NCBI RefSeq assembly: GCF_000184945.1 | Contig: NZ_GL586311.1 | Span: forward strand, 138,493-202,492 | Length of the DNA: 64,000 nucleotides | DNA from: Segatella buccae ATCC 33574 | Lineage (GTDB): Bacteria > Bacteroidota > Bacteroidia > Bacteroidales > Bacteroidaceae | Direction of reading: 5' to 3' | Shown here: positions 45,572-55,201 of the stretch, one piece after another | Numbering within the stretch: the stretch's first letter is position 1 | Layout: each line of letters begins with the position of its first letter | Made by a program: the position numbers and the translations under genes | The notes under the pieces: generated by a model | What the model was told of the DNA's origin: nothing | Databases searched by the model: none | Seen by the model: the letters and a program-made list of their open reading frames with translations, nothing else

Positions 45572-46669
45572 ATGACATTTGAAGAAGTGATAGGACAAAC
45601 CGATGCCGAACAGCGGCTGCTGCAACTCGAGCGGGAGCAGCGCATCCCCCACGCCATGCTCTTCTGCGGTCCGGAGGGGTGCGGCAAGATGGCGGTGGCA
45701 CTGGCTTTCGCCTCGCATCTGCTGGGTGACAGTCCCATGCTGCGCAAATGGGAACATCCCGACCTTCACTTCTCCTACCCCACGGTGAAGCTGCCTTCAA
45801 TGGCCGGTGACCGCCAACCCGTGAGCGACGACTTTGCCAAAGAGTGGCACCAAATGTTGCTCGAAGGCCCCTATTTCACCATGAACCGGTGGATGCAGGC
45901 TATGGGGGCGGCCAACCAACAGGCCATTATCACAGCGGCCGAGAGCGACGAGATAGCGCGCAAGCTGAGTCTCAAGTCGAATCAGGGGGGCTACAAGATC
46001 TGCATCATCTGGCTGCCCGAGCGCATGAATCCGGCTTCAGCCAACAAACTGCTCAAACTGTTGGAAGAACCGCCGCAACAGACGGTGTTTATCCTCGTGA
46101 GCGAGGCACCGGAACAGTTGCTTGAAACCATACGCAGCCGCACACAACGCATAGAGCTCAGGAAGATAGACACACCGTCGCTGGAGCAGGCGCTCGTGGA
46201 GCGGCGGGGCATCGACGGCGAGGTGGCACACCGGTTGGCACGCACAGCCAACGGCAACTGGAACAAGGCACTCGAAGAGCTCGATGCAGGCAACGAGAAC
46301 GTGCAGTTTCTCGATATGTTCATCATGCTCATGCGGTTGGCTTACACCCGCAACATCCACGACCTCAAGAAGTGGAGCGAGGTGGTGGCGACATTCGGAC
46401 GGGAGAAACAGAAACGTATGTTGGTCTATTTCATGCGCATGGTGAGGGAGAACTTCATGTTCAACTTCCGGCAACCGGAACTCAACTACATGACAAAGGC
46501 CGAGGAAAACTTCTCGACGAAATTCGCCCGGTTCATCAACGAGGCCAATGTCATTGACATTGCCGGACTGATGGACAGGGCTGTGCGCGACATCAGCCAA
46601 AACGCCAATGCAAAGATCGTGTTCTTCGACATGGCCTTGAAGATGATTGTGCTGCTGATAAGAAAATGA
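45572..46669 (+). CDS. holB: DNA polymerase III delta' subunit (clamp loader)
   Basis: This 365-residue AAA+ protein has the delta' features: FEEVIGQTDAEQRLLQLEREQRIPHAMLFCGPEGCGK at the start, a degenerate Walker A (GPEGCGKM, lacking Ser/Thr) and WLPERMNPASANKLLKLLEEPPQQTVF near 150-170. SRTQRIELRK follows as the sensor region. Lack of a functional Walker A is normal for delta'. It takes part in loading the sliding clamp. It is linked to metF upstream and ricT downstream. The C-terminal part (about 230-365) is a helical collar-like domain. Confidence 0.9.
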   Translation: MTFEEVIGQTDAEQRLLQLEREQRIPHAMLFCGPEGCGKMAVALAFASHLLGDSPMLRKWEHPDLHFSYPTVKLPSMAGDRQPVSDDFAKEWHQMLLEGPYFTMNRWMQAMGAANQQAIITAAESDEIARKLSLKSNQGGYKICIIWLPERMNPASANKLLKLLEEPPQQTVFILVSEAPEQLLETIRSRTQRIELRKIDTPSLEQALVERRGIDGEVAHRLARTANGNWNKALEELDAGNENVQFLDMFIMLMRLAYTRNIHDLKKWSEVVATFGREKQKRMLVYFMRMVRENFMFNFRQPELNYMTKAEENFSTKFARFINEANVIDIAGLMDRAVRDISQNANAKIVFFDMALKMIVLLIRK

Positions 46670-46826
46670 GCCTTCTTCCCGCTTTCAGAAAGAAGAAAAC
46701 GGGAGTGTGGGCAAACGGAAGAAGATTTCAAGACAATATATATATTAACGAACACTAAATAAAAAGGAGCCCCCACAGTGCCCGCAAGGCGCATTCCCCC
46801 TTTTGGAGGGACGGGGAAATACGGCT

Positions 46827-48275
46827 ATGGACTTTAAAGATATGGAATTTACCATGTACCGCGGTTGCGACAGAGGACTCAGTTGCAAGGGCTGCGGACG
46901 GCAAAATAAACAACTGAACACTTACGACTGGCTGGCTGATGTGCCCGGCAATGCCGAGAGCACCGACCTCGTGGAAGTGCAGTTCAAGAACACGCGGAAG
47001 GGATACTACCACAACGTGAACAATCTCGACCTGCAAAAAGGCGACACAGTAGCCGTGGAAGCCAGTCCGGGACATGACATCGGGGTGGTAACGCTCACCG
47101 GCCGACTCGTCACATTGCAGGTGAAGAAGGCCAACTTGAAGTCGGCCGACGACATCAAGCGTGTCTACCGCATAGCCAAACCGGTGGACATGGACAAATA
47201 CAACGAGGCCAAAAGTCGCGAGCACGACACCATGATACAGAGCCGGCAGATAGCCAAAGACCTCGGACTGCAAATGAAAATAGGCGATGTGGAGTATCAG
47301 GGCGACGGCAACAAAGCCATCTTCTACTACATCGCCGACGAGCGTGTCGACTTCCGGCAGCTCATCAAGGTGCTGGCCGAGACTTTCCACGTGCGCATCG
47401 AGATGAAACAAATCGGAGCACGGCAGGAAGCCGGACGCATCGGCGGAACGGGGCCGTGTGGCAGGGAACTGTGTTGCGCCACATGGATGAAAAACTTCGT
47501 GAGCGTAAGTACCAATGCCGCACGCATTCAGGACATCTCTCTCAACCCTCAGAAATTGGCGGGTATGTGCGCCAAATTGAAGTGCTGTCTCAACTATGAG
47601 GTGGATGAATATATTGAGGCCGGCAAGAAGCTGCCAAGCAAAGAGGTGATGTTGCAGACCAAGGACAGCGATTACTATCACTTCAAGTCGGACATTCTCG
47701 CAGGCACTGTCACCTACTCCACCGACAAGAATCTTGCGGCCAATCTAGAAACCATATCGGCCGAGCGAGCGCGTGAGATTATTGAAATGAACCGAAAGGG
47801 GGAGAAACCGCTGGTGCTCAATGAAGACGACAGGAGCAAACCGGCCAGCAAACCGGTCGACTTGTTGGCCGATGCTGACTTAAGCCGATTCGACAAGGCG
47901 AAGAAACGCAAGAACAAAAAGGGGAATGGATACGGCCAGCACACCGACAACCGTAACGGAAATCGACAGGGAGAAAAGCCGACAGACGGTCGCAGCAACG
48001 GTGAACAACGTCCAAACGGACGATTCAACGACCGCCAACGCTCCAACCACCACAACGGCAATCGCTCCGGAAACGGATTCACACAGCAACGGGCAGTGGG
48101 AGAGCGGCCCAAGAATGGAGACAACCGACCGCAAGCAAACAACAGACAACCGAGGCATGACAAAGCCGGACAACCCAAACCGGGGACTCCGATGGCTGCA
48201 GCGGTGCAGAAGACCGGTAACGATGCGCCTCGAAAACCGGAACAGACGCAGCCCAATGAACGGCAAGGAGAATGA
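46827..48275 (+). CDS. ricT: PSP1 domain protein RicT (YaaT family)
   Basis: This 482-residue protein contains the PSP1/RicT core (about residues 1-290) with cysteine motifs CDRGLSCKGCG near 15-24, GPCGRELCCATW near 210 and AKLKCCLNYEVDEY near 250. In Bacillus, RicT acts with RicA and RicF, binds iron-sulfur clusters and affects mRNA maturation; the role here is unknown. From about residue 350 the chain is low-complexity, rich in Asn, Gly, Arg and Gln, and probably disordered and RNA-binding. I chose the ATG at 46827 (MDFKDMEFTMYRG). Its stop overlaps the gldH start by four bases. Confidence 0.9.
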   Translation: MDFKDMEFTMYRGCDRGLSCKGCGRQNKQLNTYDWLADVPGNAESTDLVEVQFKNTRKGYYHNVNNLDLQKGDTVAVEASPGHDIGVVTLTGRLVTLQVKKANLKSADDIKRVYRIAKPVDMDKYNEAKSREHDTMIQSRQIAKDLGLQMKIGDVEYQGDGNKAIFYYIADERVDFRQLIKVLAETFHVRIEMKQIGARQEAGRIGGTGPCGRELCCATWMKNFVSVSTNAARIQDISLNPQKLAGMCAKLKCCLNYEVDEYIEAGKKLPSKEVMLQTKDSDYYHFKSDILAGTVTYSTDKNLAANLETISAERAREIIEMNRKGEKPLVLNEDDRSKPASKPVDLLADADLSRFDKAKKRKNKKGNGYGQHTDNRNGNRQGEKPTDGRSNGEQRPNGRFNDRQRSNHHNGNRSGNGFTQQRAVGERPKNGDNRPQANNRQPRHDKAGQPKPGTPMAAAVQKTGNDAPRKPEQTQPNERQGE

Positions 48276-48730
48276 AGAAGGCAGTCTTCACCTTATTATA
48301 TATACTGGCACTCGCTGTGTCGTGCAATGACAAGCGGGTGTATGACCAATTCCAACATGCTCCGGTGGCTGGGTGGGAAAAGAATGACACGCTCTTTTTC
48401 GACATCCCGAAAGTGGCCGAGAGCGGACACTACAGTGCCGACCTGGGCCTGCGTATCAATGCCACCTACCCGTTTATGGGACTCACACTCATCGTGGAAC
48501 AGTTCTCCTATCCCGACAGAAAAAGACGGGTGGACACGGTGAACTGCAAGCTCATGGATAGCAACGGCAAAATGAAGGGCTATGGTATCGGAAGCTTTCA
48601 ATACACTTTCCACATCACCGACCTCGACTTACAGCAAGGAGACTCGCTGCACATCGGCGTGAGACACGACATGAAGCGCGAAATACTGCCGGGTATCAGT
48701 GACATAGGAATCATCTTGAAAAAAGAATAA
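48272..48730 (+). CDS. gldH: Gliding motility lipoprotein GldH
   Basis: This 152-residue protein has a lipoprotein signal (LALAVSC, Cys18) and a beta-sandwich-like body with GWEKNDTLFFDIP near residue 35. It belongs to the GldH family, required for gliding in Flavobacterium and widespread also in non-motile Bacteroidota. Its precise role is not known. The start codon overlaps the ricT stop (ATGA), so it is translationally coupled. A bidirectional terminator follows and separates it from rodA, which comes from the other strand. Confidence 0.9.
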   Translation: MKKAVFTLLYILALAVSCNDKRVYDQFQHAPVAGWEKNDTLFFDIPKVAESGHYSADLGLRINATYPFMGLTLIVEQFSYPDRKRRVDTVNCKLMDSNGKMKGYGIGSFQYTFHITDLDLQQGDSLHIGVRHDMKREILPGISDIGIILKKE

Positions 48731-48731
48731 G

Positions 48732-48785
48732 AAAAAGCCTCATCCCTGTGTTTGACTTTCTTTCACACAGAGATGAGGCTTTTTC
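48732..48785. terminator. Bidirectional intrinsic terminator between gldH and rodA
   Basis: A long stem (AAAAAGCCTCATC with GATGAGGCTTTTT, extended by CTGTG/CACAG) carries T-runs on both strands. It lies just after both convergent genes. Confidence 0.9.
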
Positions 48786-48787
48786 GT

Positions 48788-50260
48788 TTAGTTTCTCACT
48801 AAGTTTCTCCCGGCATCTATACGCAGGAAAATAAACAGCAAAATGGTAAATCCCCATAAGGAACTGCCACCGTAACTGAAGAAAGGCAACGGTATGCCAA
48901 TCACGGGAGTGAGACCGAGTACCATGCCGACATTGATGAACACATGGAACAGGAAAATGCTCAACACGCAATAGCCGTAGACACGACCAAACTTAAAGGG
49001 CTGCCGCTCGGCCAAATGGATGAGCCGGAGTATCAGCAGGAGGAACAGCAACAGCACACCGGCCGAGCCGACAAAGCCTTCCTCCTCGCCCACGGTGCAG
49101 AATATGAAGTCGGTATCTTGCTCCGGCACAAACTTGAGCTTGGTCTGCGTGCCGTTCAGGAAACCTTTTCCCTGCAAACCGCCCGACCCGATAGCAATTT
49201 CACTCTGGTGGACATTGTAGCCCGCCCCGGCAAGGTCTTCATCCAATCCCAACAACACATTGATGCGCACCCGCTGATGGGGTTCCATGACATCATTGAG
49301 CACAAAGTCTGCCAAGTTGAAAAATGCAATGGAACCCACTGCAAAAAGGACTATATACAAATAGGTGCGAAGCCGGGTGCTCAACCATCCATAGATGAGA
49401 TAACCTATCAGCAAGGCACTTACGGCAAGCTGCACCCACACGACATCGAACGGAATGACAAACTTGGAGAAGAACAGTGCCAAAGCCGTGGCCCCCACTG
49501 TGTAAAGCAGGATTATCCAAGTCTGCCGCCTGTCTTTGCAATAGGTGTACACCATGCCGGCAGTAAAGACATGCACAAGCAGCAGCACGACAAACTTACC
49601 CAACGAGGTGGGCATACCCCAAAGAAAGACCTCCTCATATTTGATGCCTACAACAAAGTAGATGACCATGGCCACCGCCGTGAAAAGCACGCTCCCCGGC
49701 ATACCTTCCCGATAGAACATGAGAAAGAAAGCGGAATAGACCAAGGCTGATCCCGTTTCGCGCTGACCTATGATAAAGAGCATGGGCAACACCACCACAG
49801 CGCAGGCTGCAGCAAAGTGTTTCCACTGATGAATGGAAAAACCGTAGGTACTCATGAGTTTGGAAACAGCCAATGCCGTAGCAAATTTTGCGAACTCGGC
49901 CGGTTGCAGGCGCAAAGGCCCTAAGACAAGCCATGAGCGGGAGCCCTTGATTTGATGGGGATTGAATATTGTGGCAAACAGTAACAGAAGCAAAGCCGCA
50001 TAGATGACGTATGAGAAAGTATCGTAGAAACGGTCGTCGAGCATGAGAATAACAAAGCCCAACACGATGGATGTGCCTATCCAGACTATCTGCATACCCG
50101 ACCGTGAACCAAGACTGAATATATCCGTGTCACCGTAATTGTAGCTCGCTCCGCAGACACTGATCCAACCGAAGACGAGCAAGGCAAGGTAAATACCTAT
50201 CGTCCACCAGTCGAGTGAGCGAAGCACGCTGTTCTGTCGTCTACCTGTTTCTTGAGCCAT
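48788..50260 (-). CDS. rodA: Peptidoglycan glycosyltransferase RodA
   Basis: This 490-residue SEDS-family membrane protein polymerises glycan strands for the elongasome. Multiple membrane helices are evident. Family motifs are SRSWLVLGPLRLQPAEFAK near 110, GQRETGSALVY near 165, KFVPEQDTDFIFCTVGEEEGF near 375 (catalytic acidic residues) and PFFSYGGSSLWGF near the end. It is longer than E. coli RodA (370), as is common in Bacteroidota. Its start overlaps the PBP2 gene end by 20 bases, so it is the last gene of the mre operon. Confidence 0.95.
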   Translation of the reverse strand: MAQETGRRQNSVLRSLDWWTIGIYLALLVFGWISVCGASYNYGDTDIFSLGSRSGMQIVWIGTSIVLGFVILMLDDRFYDTFSYVIYAALLLLLFATIFNPHQIKGSRSWLVLGPLRLQPAEFAKFATALAVSKLMSTYGFSIHQWKHFAAACAVVVLPMLFIIGQRETGSALVYSAFFLMFYREGMPGSVLFTAVAMVIYFVVGIKYEEVFLWGMPTSLGKFVVLLLVHVFTAGMVYTYCKDRRQTWIILLYTVGATALALFFSKFVIPFDVVWVQLAVSALLIGYLIYGWLSTRLRTYLYIVLFAVGSIAFFNLADFVLNDVMEPHQRVRINVLLGLDEDLAGAGYNVHQSEIAIGSGGLQGKGFLNGTQTKLKFVPEQDTDFIFCTVGEEEGFVGSAGVLLLFLLLILRLIHLAERQPFKFGRVYGYCVLSIFLFHVFINVGMVLGLTPVIGIPLPFFSYGGSSLWGFTILLFIFLRIDAGRNLVRN

Positions 50261-52091
50261 AAGCTATATGTCTGCTCTGGAAGACTGCCGCTTCTTTCTC
50301 AGATGAAGCCGAGAGCTTTCCATGTAAATACTGTTCTATCATCAAACCTCCTATCGGAACGCCGAAATCGGCACCGAAACCACCGTTCTCCACATACACG
50401 GCAATGGCAATCTTTGGTTTATCCATCGGTGCAAAACCCATGAAGACAGAGTGGTCTTGGCCACGGTTCTGTGCCGTACCTGTCTTTCCACAGATGACGA
50501 TGTCGCTCCTGCCGAGGTGCTTACACGTACCGCCCAACACGGAAGCACGCATACCGGCCACCACATAATTGTAGGATCGGCGTGATGCTTTCGTGTAGTG
50601 ACGGCGCGTGAAAGTGGTGTCGAGCGGCTCACCCTGCACTTTCCTCACCACATGGGGCACATAATAATAGCCTCGGTTGGCTATCGTCGCCCCCAAATTG
50701 GCTATTTGTAACGGCGTGAGGTTGACCTCTCCCTGTCCAATGGAGATGCTGATAACGGTGAGACCGTTCCAAGAACCCTTGTAGGCTTTGTCGTAAAACT
50801 CGGCATTCGGGATAAGCCCGCGCTTCTCTCCAGGCAAATCAATGCCCAGTTTATAGCCAAACCCCATGCTTTTCATGTAGTCGCGCCAAGTATTCATGGC
50901 CACTTGCACCGACGGATATTTCCTGCGGTTGGACATCATGTAGTAGAGTCCCCAACAGAAAAAGCCATTGCACGAAGTGCTGATTGCCGGCACCACACTC
51001 AAGGGCGAGGCGTGACCGTGGCATCCGACATGCAGCCCCCGATAGGAGAAACCATGATGGCAAGGAAACTGGGTGCCCGGTGTGATGATGCCTTCCGTCA
51101 TATAGGTGAGGGCCTGAGAGGTTTTGAAAGTAGAACCGGGAGGATATTGCCCCATGATACTCCGGTTGAGCAGGGGTTTCCACACGTTGCGCGACAATGC
51201 CAAATGGTTCTTTCCCCGTTGCCTTCCCACCATCATACGAGGATCGTAGGTGGGCGAAGACACCATGCAAAGCACCTCACCCGTAGACGGCTCAATGGCC
51301 ACGATGCTTCCTATTTTGCCTTGCATCAGACGTTCGCCCAAAGCCTGTAGATTCACATCGATGCTCAATGTGAGGTCTTTGCCAGGAACAGGACGGCGGT
51401 CAAACTTGCCCTCCTGATAGCTCCCTTGGATGCGCCCGTGAGCATCTCGAAGCAGAATCTGTACGCCTTTCTCTCCCCGAAGCTGTTTCTCATAAGACCG
51501 CTCCACACCGAGTTTACCGATATAATCGCCGGGCTGATAGTAATCGTCGTCTTCGATATCGCTTGTAGATACTTCCGCCACATCCCCCAACACGTGAGCA
51601 GCGTATGGATACTGATACTGCCGGATGCTCCGGCGCTGGATATAGAAACCGGGAAAACGGAAAATCTTCTCTTGAAAAACGCTGAACTCCTTGTCCGACA
51701 ACTGGCTCATAAAAAGCTGTTGCGTGAAGCGCGAATAGCCGGGATTCTTGTTATAGTCCTTGATGTCGTTCATCCGCCGGATGAAAAACTCCTTGGTGAT
51801 ACCGAGCGTATTGCAAAACTCCGTGGTGTCAAGCCGCCCCTTTTCCTCATTCATCACCACCATGATATCGTAAGCCGGCTGGTTATACACCATGAGTTTA
51901 CCCGTCCGGTCACTGATGATGCCCCGGGAAGGATACTCCACTTTCTTCAAAAAAGCGTTACTGTCGGCATTCTTCTTATAATCATCGCTCATCACCTGCA
52001 ACGTGAACAGACGGATGATATAGATGACAACAATCGCTGTTGCCACCCCTCCAATCACATAACGACGATTATCCAGATTGAAATCCTTCAT
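50241..52091 (-). CDS. mrdA: Penicillin-binding protein 2, elongasome transpeptidase
   Basis: This 616-residue protein has one N-terminal membrane anchor (about 12-32), a PBP dimerisation domain (about 55-220) and a transpeptidase domain. The active-site Ser is in PPGSTFKTSQ (about residue 318). The second motif is STSCN (about 370), and the third is CGKTGTAQN (about 535). It cross-links peptidoglycan during side-wall growth, paired with RodA. It follows mreD by 39 bases and overlaps rodA. Confidence 0.95.
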   Translation of the reverse strand: MKDFNLDNRRYVIGGVATAIVVIYIIRLFTLQVMSDDYKKNADSNAFLKKVEYPSRGIISDRTGKLMVYNQPAYDIMVVMNEEKGRLDTTEFCNTLGITKEFFIRRMNDIKDYNKNPGYSRFTQQLFMSQLSDKEFSVFQEKIFRFPGFYIQRRSIRQYQYPYAAHVLGDVAEVSTSDIEDDDYYQPGDYIGKLGVERSYEKQLRGEKGVQILLRDAHGRIQGSYQEGKFDRRPVPGKDLTLSIDVNLQALGERLMQGKIGSIVAIEPSTGEVLCMVSSPTYDPRMMVGRQRGKNHLALSRNVWKPLLNRSIMGQYPPGSTFKTSQALTYMTEGIITPGTQFPCHHGFSYRGLHVGCHGHASPLSVVPAISTSCNGFFCWGLYYMMSNRRKYPSVQVAMNTWRDYMKSMGFGYKLGIDLPGEKRGLIPNAEFYDKAYKGSWNGLTVISISIGQGEVNLTPLQIANLGATIANRGYYYVPHVVRKVQGEPLDTTFTRRHYTKASRRSYNYVVAGMRASVLGGTCKHLGRSDIVICGKTGTAQNRGQDHSVFMGFAPMDKPKIAIAVYVENGGFGADFGVPIGGLMIEQYLHGKLSASSEKEAAVFQSRHIAYGSRNR

Positions 52092-52130
52092 TTACCGACC
52101 TGATGAATGGCGGTTGTCAAACCGCCACGC

Positions 52131-52631
52131 TTACTGCTTTTGAAAGTTCTCTATGACAAGAATGAAAATGATTGTCAGCACAGCACTTGCCCCGGTGCAT
52201 GCCATCCAGTGCATCCAGTTGAAGAAAGTGAAATTCTCCAAAAGGAAAAACAGCAGGCAATAGATGAACACGAGGATGACCACATAGTAGACAAACGAGG
52301 CCACACCCAGCGAACGGTAGGATGCCACAAGGTCGTCGGCACTGTCGCGTGGAGTAAACACTTCCAGCAGATAAGGTTGCAGAAGTCCCACAAAGGTCAT
52401 AGACGCGGCTGCCACACCGGGCGTATTGCTAAACACATCGACCAACAATCCCATCAGGAAACACCATAAGAGAGTGGCCCAGCGAGGATGATTGCGACGA
52501 AAATGGAGCACCAGATAGACATAGAGCAACGGGGTTGCCACATCGAACAAATGAATATGGTTGAACACAATCACCTGAACGAGCAAGAGAATGACGAAAG
52601 TGAGCAGACGACGCAATGATTCTATATTCAT
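52131..52631 (-). CDS. mreD: Rod shape-determining protein MreD
   Basis: This 166-residue protein is almost wholly hydrophobic with about five membrane helices, starting LLTFVILLLVQVIVFNHIHLF, as expected for MreD. Sequence motifs are weak in this family; the call rests on size, topology and position between mreC and the PBP2 gene. It is a membrane component of the elongasome. It lies 18 bases after mreC. Confidence 0.88.
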   Translation of the reverse strand: MNIESLRRLLTFVILLLVQVIVFNHIHLFDVATPLLYVYLVLHFRRNHPRWATLLWCFLMGLLVDVFSNTPGVAAASMTFVGLLQPYLLEVFTPRDSADDLVASYRSLGVASFVYYVVILVFIYCLLFFLLENFTFFNWMHWMACTGASAVLTIIFILVIENFQKQ

Positions 52632-52649
52632 GTATCCTTTCTCCTTATT

Positions 52650-53513
52650 CTATTCTGTTTTCGGCTTCAGCGAATCCTGCGCCGCCCTCATGAGTTCGAT
52701 GCGTTCCTTCATGGTCGCGTCGTCAATGACGCACACATCACGCAAATTGCCAAAATCGGTAGAAAGCTTTACTTCCAGACGATAAGACAGTCCGTCACGG
52801 GAGTTGTAGACATGCAATATTTTTCCCACATGAACGCCCGGGGGAAACACCGACGAGTAGCCACTGGTGACCACATCGTCGTAAAGTTTGAAGTGGGCAT
52901 GACGGGGAATGTCGTCCACGAAAGCCCGGTCGGAAGCTCCGCCCGGCCAATGCAGATAACCGAAATAGCCCCTTCCCTGAATGGCACAGCTGATATTTGA
53001 CTGCGAACTGAGCACGGGAATAACCACAGAATAATGCCGGGAGACGAGATAGACTATCCCCACGACTCCTGTGCCACACACCACTCCCATGTCTTTTCGC
53101 ACACCGTCGGCCTCTCCCTTGTCAATCGTCAGGAGGTTGTCGCGCCTGTCCACAGAGTTGTCGACCACCTTGGCCGGCATCAGCCGATAGTTGCTTAACA
53201 TGGACAACTGCACGCGCTTCAGCGACAGACTGTCTTTCGTGGCAGCCACCAGTTCGTCGGAAAGCTGCTTCACCTGATGCTCAAGATAGACATTGCGGTG
53301 TGTGAGTTCCTGATTGACTTTCGTCAACGAGAAGAATGTCTCCACCGCCGAGTTCCATTCATAGACCTTTCCCGCCACCACATTGGCTGTGGAGAAATAC
53401 ACGCTGCCCTGATAGCTATTGTATTGGAACAGCAACACAAAACTCGCCACCTCCAACAGGATAAACAAGAACCAATGGTTGTATTTGGCCAAAAATTCTA
53501 TCAGGTTGTGCAT
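52650..53513 (-). CDS. mreC: Rod shape-determining protein MreC
   Basis: This 287-residue protein has an N-terminal membrane anchor (about 12-30, HWFLFILLEVASFVLLF). A coiled coil follows (about 60-100), then a beta-rich C-terminal domain with GEADGVRKDMGVVCGTGVVGIVY near 140 and SVFPPGVHVGKIL. It links MreB to the PBP2/RodA machinery in the periplasm. It lies 9 bases after mreB and 18 before mreD in the same transcript. Confidence 0.94.
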   Translation of the reverse strand: MHNLIEFLAKYNHWFLFILLEVASFVLLFQYNSYQGSVYFSTANVVAGKVYEWNSAVETFFSLTKVNQELTHRNVYLEHQVKQLSDELVAATKDSLSLKRVQLSMLSNYRLMPAKVVDNSVDRRDNLLTIDKGEADGVRKDMGVVCGTGVVGIVYLVSRHYSVVIPVLSSQSNISCAIQGRGYFGYLHWPGGASDRAFVDDIPRHAHFKLYDDVVTSGYSSVFPPGVHVGKILHVYNSRDGLSYRLEVKLSTDFGNLRDVCVIDDATMKERIELMRAAQDSLKPKTE

Positions 53514-53522
53514 GCCTACTGT

Positions 53523-54545
53523 TTACCTCATGAGGAACGAGAAGCGGTCAACATTCTTCAAGGCGATGCCGGCCCCCTTGGCCACGCTGTGCAACGGGTC
53601 TTCGGCAATGTGGAAAGGTATGTTGATCTTATCCTGCAAGCGCTTGTCGAGTCCGCGGAGCAGAGCACCTCCGCCGCTGAGATAGATACCATTCTTCACG
53701 ATGTCAGCATAAAGCTCGGGGGGCGTGTTCTCCAAGGCCGAGAGCACAGCATTTTCTATCTTTGCCACCGTCTTGTCGAGACAGTGGGCTATCTCCTGAT
53801 AGCACACAGGAACTTCCATCGGGAGCGCCGTGATGCGGTTGGGGCCATGCACGATATAATCTTCGGGAGCCTCCTCACCCAAATCGGTCAAGGCACTGCC
53901 CACGTGGATTTTGATTCTCTCGGCCATGCGCTCGCTGACCTTCACATTATGTTGGCGGCTCATATACTCCTGAATGTCGGCCGTGAGATCATCGCCGGCA
54001 ATGCGTATGGAGTTGTTGCTCACGATGCCGCCCAACGAGATGACGGCAATCTCGGTAGAGCCACCACCTATATCGACAATCATGTTGCCCTCAGGGGCTT
54101 CCACATCAATGCCGATACCGATAGCCGCAGCCATCGGTTCGAATATCAAGTAGACATCACGCCCATCGGCATGTTCAGCCGAGTCGCGCACGGCACGCAG
54201 TTCCACTTCCGTCGAACCGGAAGGCACGCCGATGACCATCCGCAGCGACGGAGAGAACAGGCGCGACCCGGAATGCACCATCTTGATAAGACCGCGCATC
54301 ATCTGCTCGCAAGCCGTGAAGTCGGCTATGACACCATCGCGCAAAGGACGAATCGTGCGAATATTGTCATGCGTCTTCTCGTACATCATCTTGGCTTTCT
54401 CGCCTACGGCTATCATCTTGTCCGTGCGGCGGTCAAGTGCCACGACCGAAGGCTCGTCAACCACAATCTTGTCATCACTGATGATGATGGTGTTGGCGGT
54501 GCCCAGGTCCATTGCTATTTCCTGAATGAATGAAAAAAATCCCAT
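53523..54545 (-). CDS. mreB: Rod shape-determining actin homologue MreB
   Basis: This 340-residue protein forms membrane-associated filaments that guide cell-wall synthesis. Actin-fold nucleotide motifs are present: IAMDLGTANTII near residue 10 (phosphate 1), MIVDIGGGSTEIAVIS near 155 (phosphate 2) and YLSGGGALLRGLDKRL near 285 (adenosine). The N-terminal MGFFSFIQE may form a membrane-binding helix. It is the first elongasome gene and follows the IMP cyclohydrolase gene by 27 bases. Confidence 0.97.
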   Translation of the reverse strand: MGFFSFIQEIAMDLGTANTIIISDDKIVVDEPSVVALDRRTDKMIAVGEKAKMMYEKTHDNIRTIRPLRDGVIADFTACEQMMRGLIKMVHSGSRLFSPSLRMVIGVPSGSTEVELRAVRDSAEHADGRDVYLIFEPMAAAIGIGIDVEAPEGNMIVDIGGGSTEIAVISLGGIVSNNSIRIAGDDLTADIQEYMSRQHNVKVSERMAERIKIHVGSALTDLGEEAPEDYIVHGPNRITALPMEVPVCYQEIAHCLDKTVAKIENAVLSALENTPPELYADIVKNGIYLSGGGALLRGLDKRLQDKINIPFHIAEDPLHSVAKGAGIALKNVDRFSFLMR

Positions 54546-54572
54546 TTCTATTGATTGATAATTGATAAATAG

Positions 54573-55166
54573 TTATTTGGCAAACCAGTTGTGTATGGCT
54601 GTATCATAATGACTGCTCACTCCGAATGCCCGTTCAGCCAGCATTTTCCGGTCTTCAATATCGGTCTGTGCACCTTTTTTGTTGAGAATGTCCAACAATA
54701 CGCCATATTCTGCCTTACTCGGAACGATGACCACATCTTTGAAATTCTTGGCTCCGGCACGTATCAGGGAAATGCCGCCAATGTCGATCTTCTCGATAAT
54801 CTCGGCTTCGCTTGCTCCGCCAGCCACAGTTTGTTCGAAAGGATAAAGGTCTACAATCACCAGATCAATGGCCGGAATCTCATATTCCCGCATCTGGCCG
54901 AGGTCGCCCTCATTGTCGCGACGGGCAAGAATCCCGCCGAATATTTTGGGATGAAGGGTTTTCACACGCCCTCCGAGGATAGACGGATAGGTGGTGACAT
55001 CCTCCACTTTCTGACATTCATAACCTAAAGATTCGATGAAACTCTGCGTACCGCCCGTACTCAGAAACTTCACCCCTTCCTCATGCAGCTTGGCAAGCAA
55101 CTCCTCCAAACCATCTTTGTGGAAAACCGAAATCAACGCGGTCTTCATTCGTTTTGTTCCAGCCAT
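54573..55166 (-). CDS. purH: IMP cyclohydrolase, stand-alone N-terminal half of PurH
   Basis: This 197-residue protein matches only the IMP cyclohydrolase domain of PurH: KTALISVFHKDGLEELL, FLSTGGTQSFIE, YPSILGGRVKTLHPKIFGGIL and KIDIGGISLIRAGAKN. Bifunctional PurH proteins continue for about 310 more residues with the AICAR formyltransferase domain. Here a TAA comes directly after HNWFAK at the domain border, and no remnant follows. The gene sits just before mreB, where Bacteroides has the full purH, so the second domain has been lost from this place. It should close the purine ring to IMP; the formyl transfer must be encoded elsewhere. Confidence 0.9.
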   Translation of the reverse strand: MAGTKRMKTALISVFHKDGLEELLAKLHEEGVKFLSTGGTQSFIESLGYECQKVEDVTTYPSILGGRVKTLHPKIFGGILARRDNEGDLGQMREYEIPAIDLVIVDLYPFEQTVAGGASEAEIIEKIDIGGISLIRAGAKNFKDVVIVPSKAEYGVLLDILNKKGAQTDIEDRKMLAERAFGVSSHYDTAIHNWFAK

Positions 55167-55193
55167 ATATTACATATTTATATATTGAGATTG

Positions 55194-55201
55194 CAAAGTT
55201 A
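55194..55201 (-). promoter_or_regulatory. -7 box (TAACTTTG) for the purH-mre operon
   Basis: Read on the minus strand, TAACTTTGCA fits TAnnTTTG and lies 28 bases before the IMP cyclohydrolase start. No clear -33 box is seen. Confidence 0.5.

Noticed and set aside
45572-46669. Loss of function of holB because its Walker A lacks Ser/Thr
   Set aside because: Delta' subunits normally have a degenerate Walker A and do not hydrolyse ATP.
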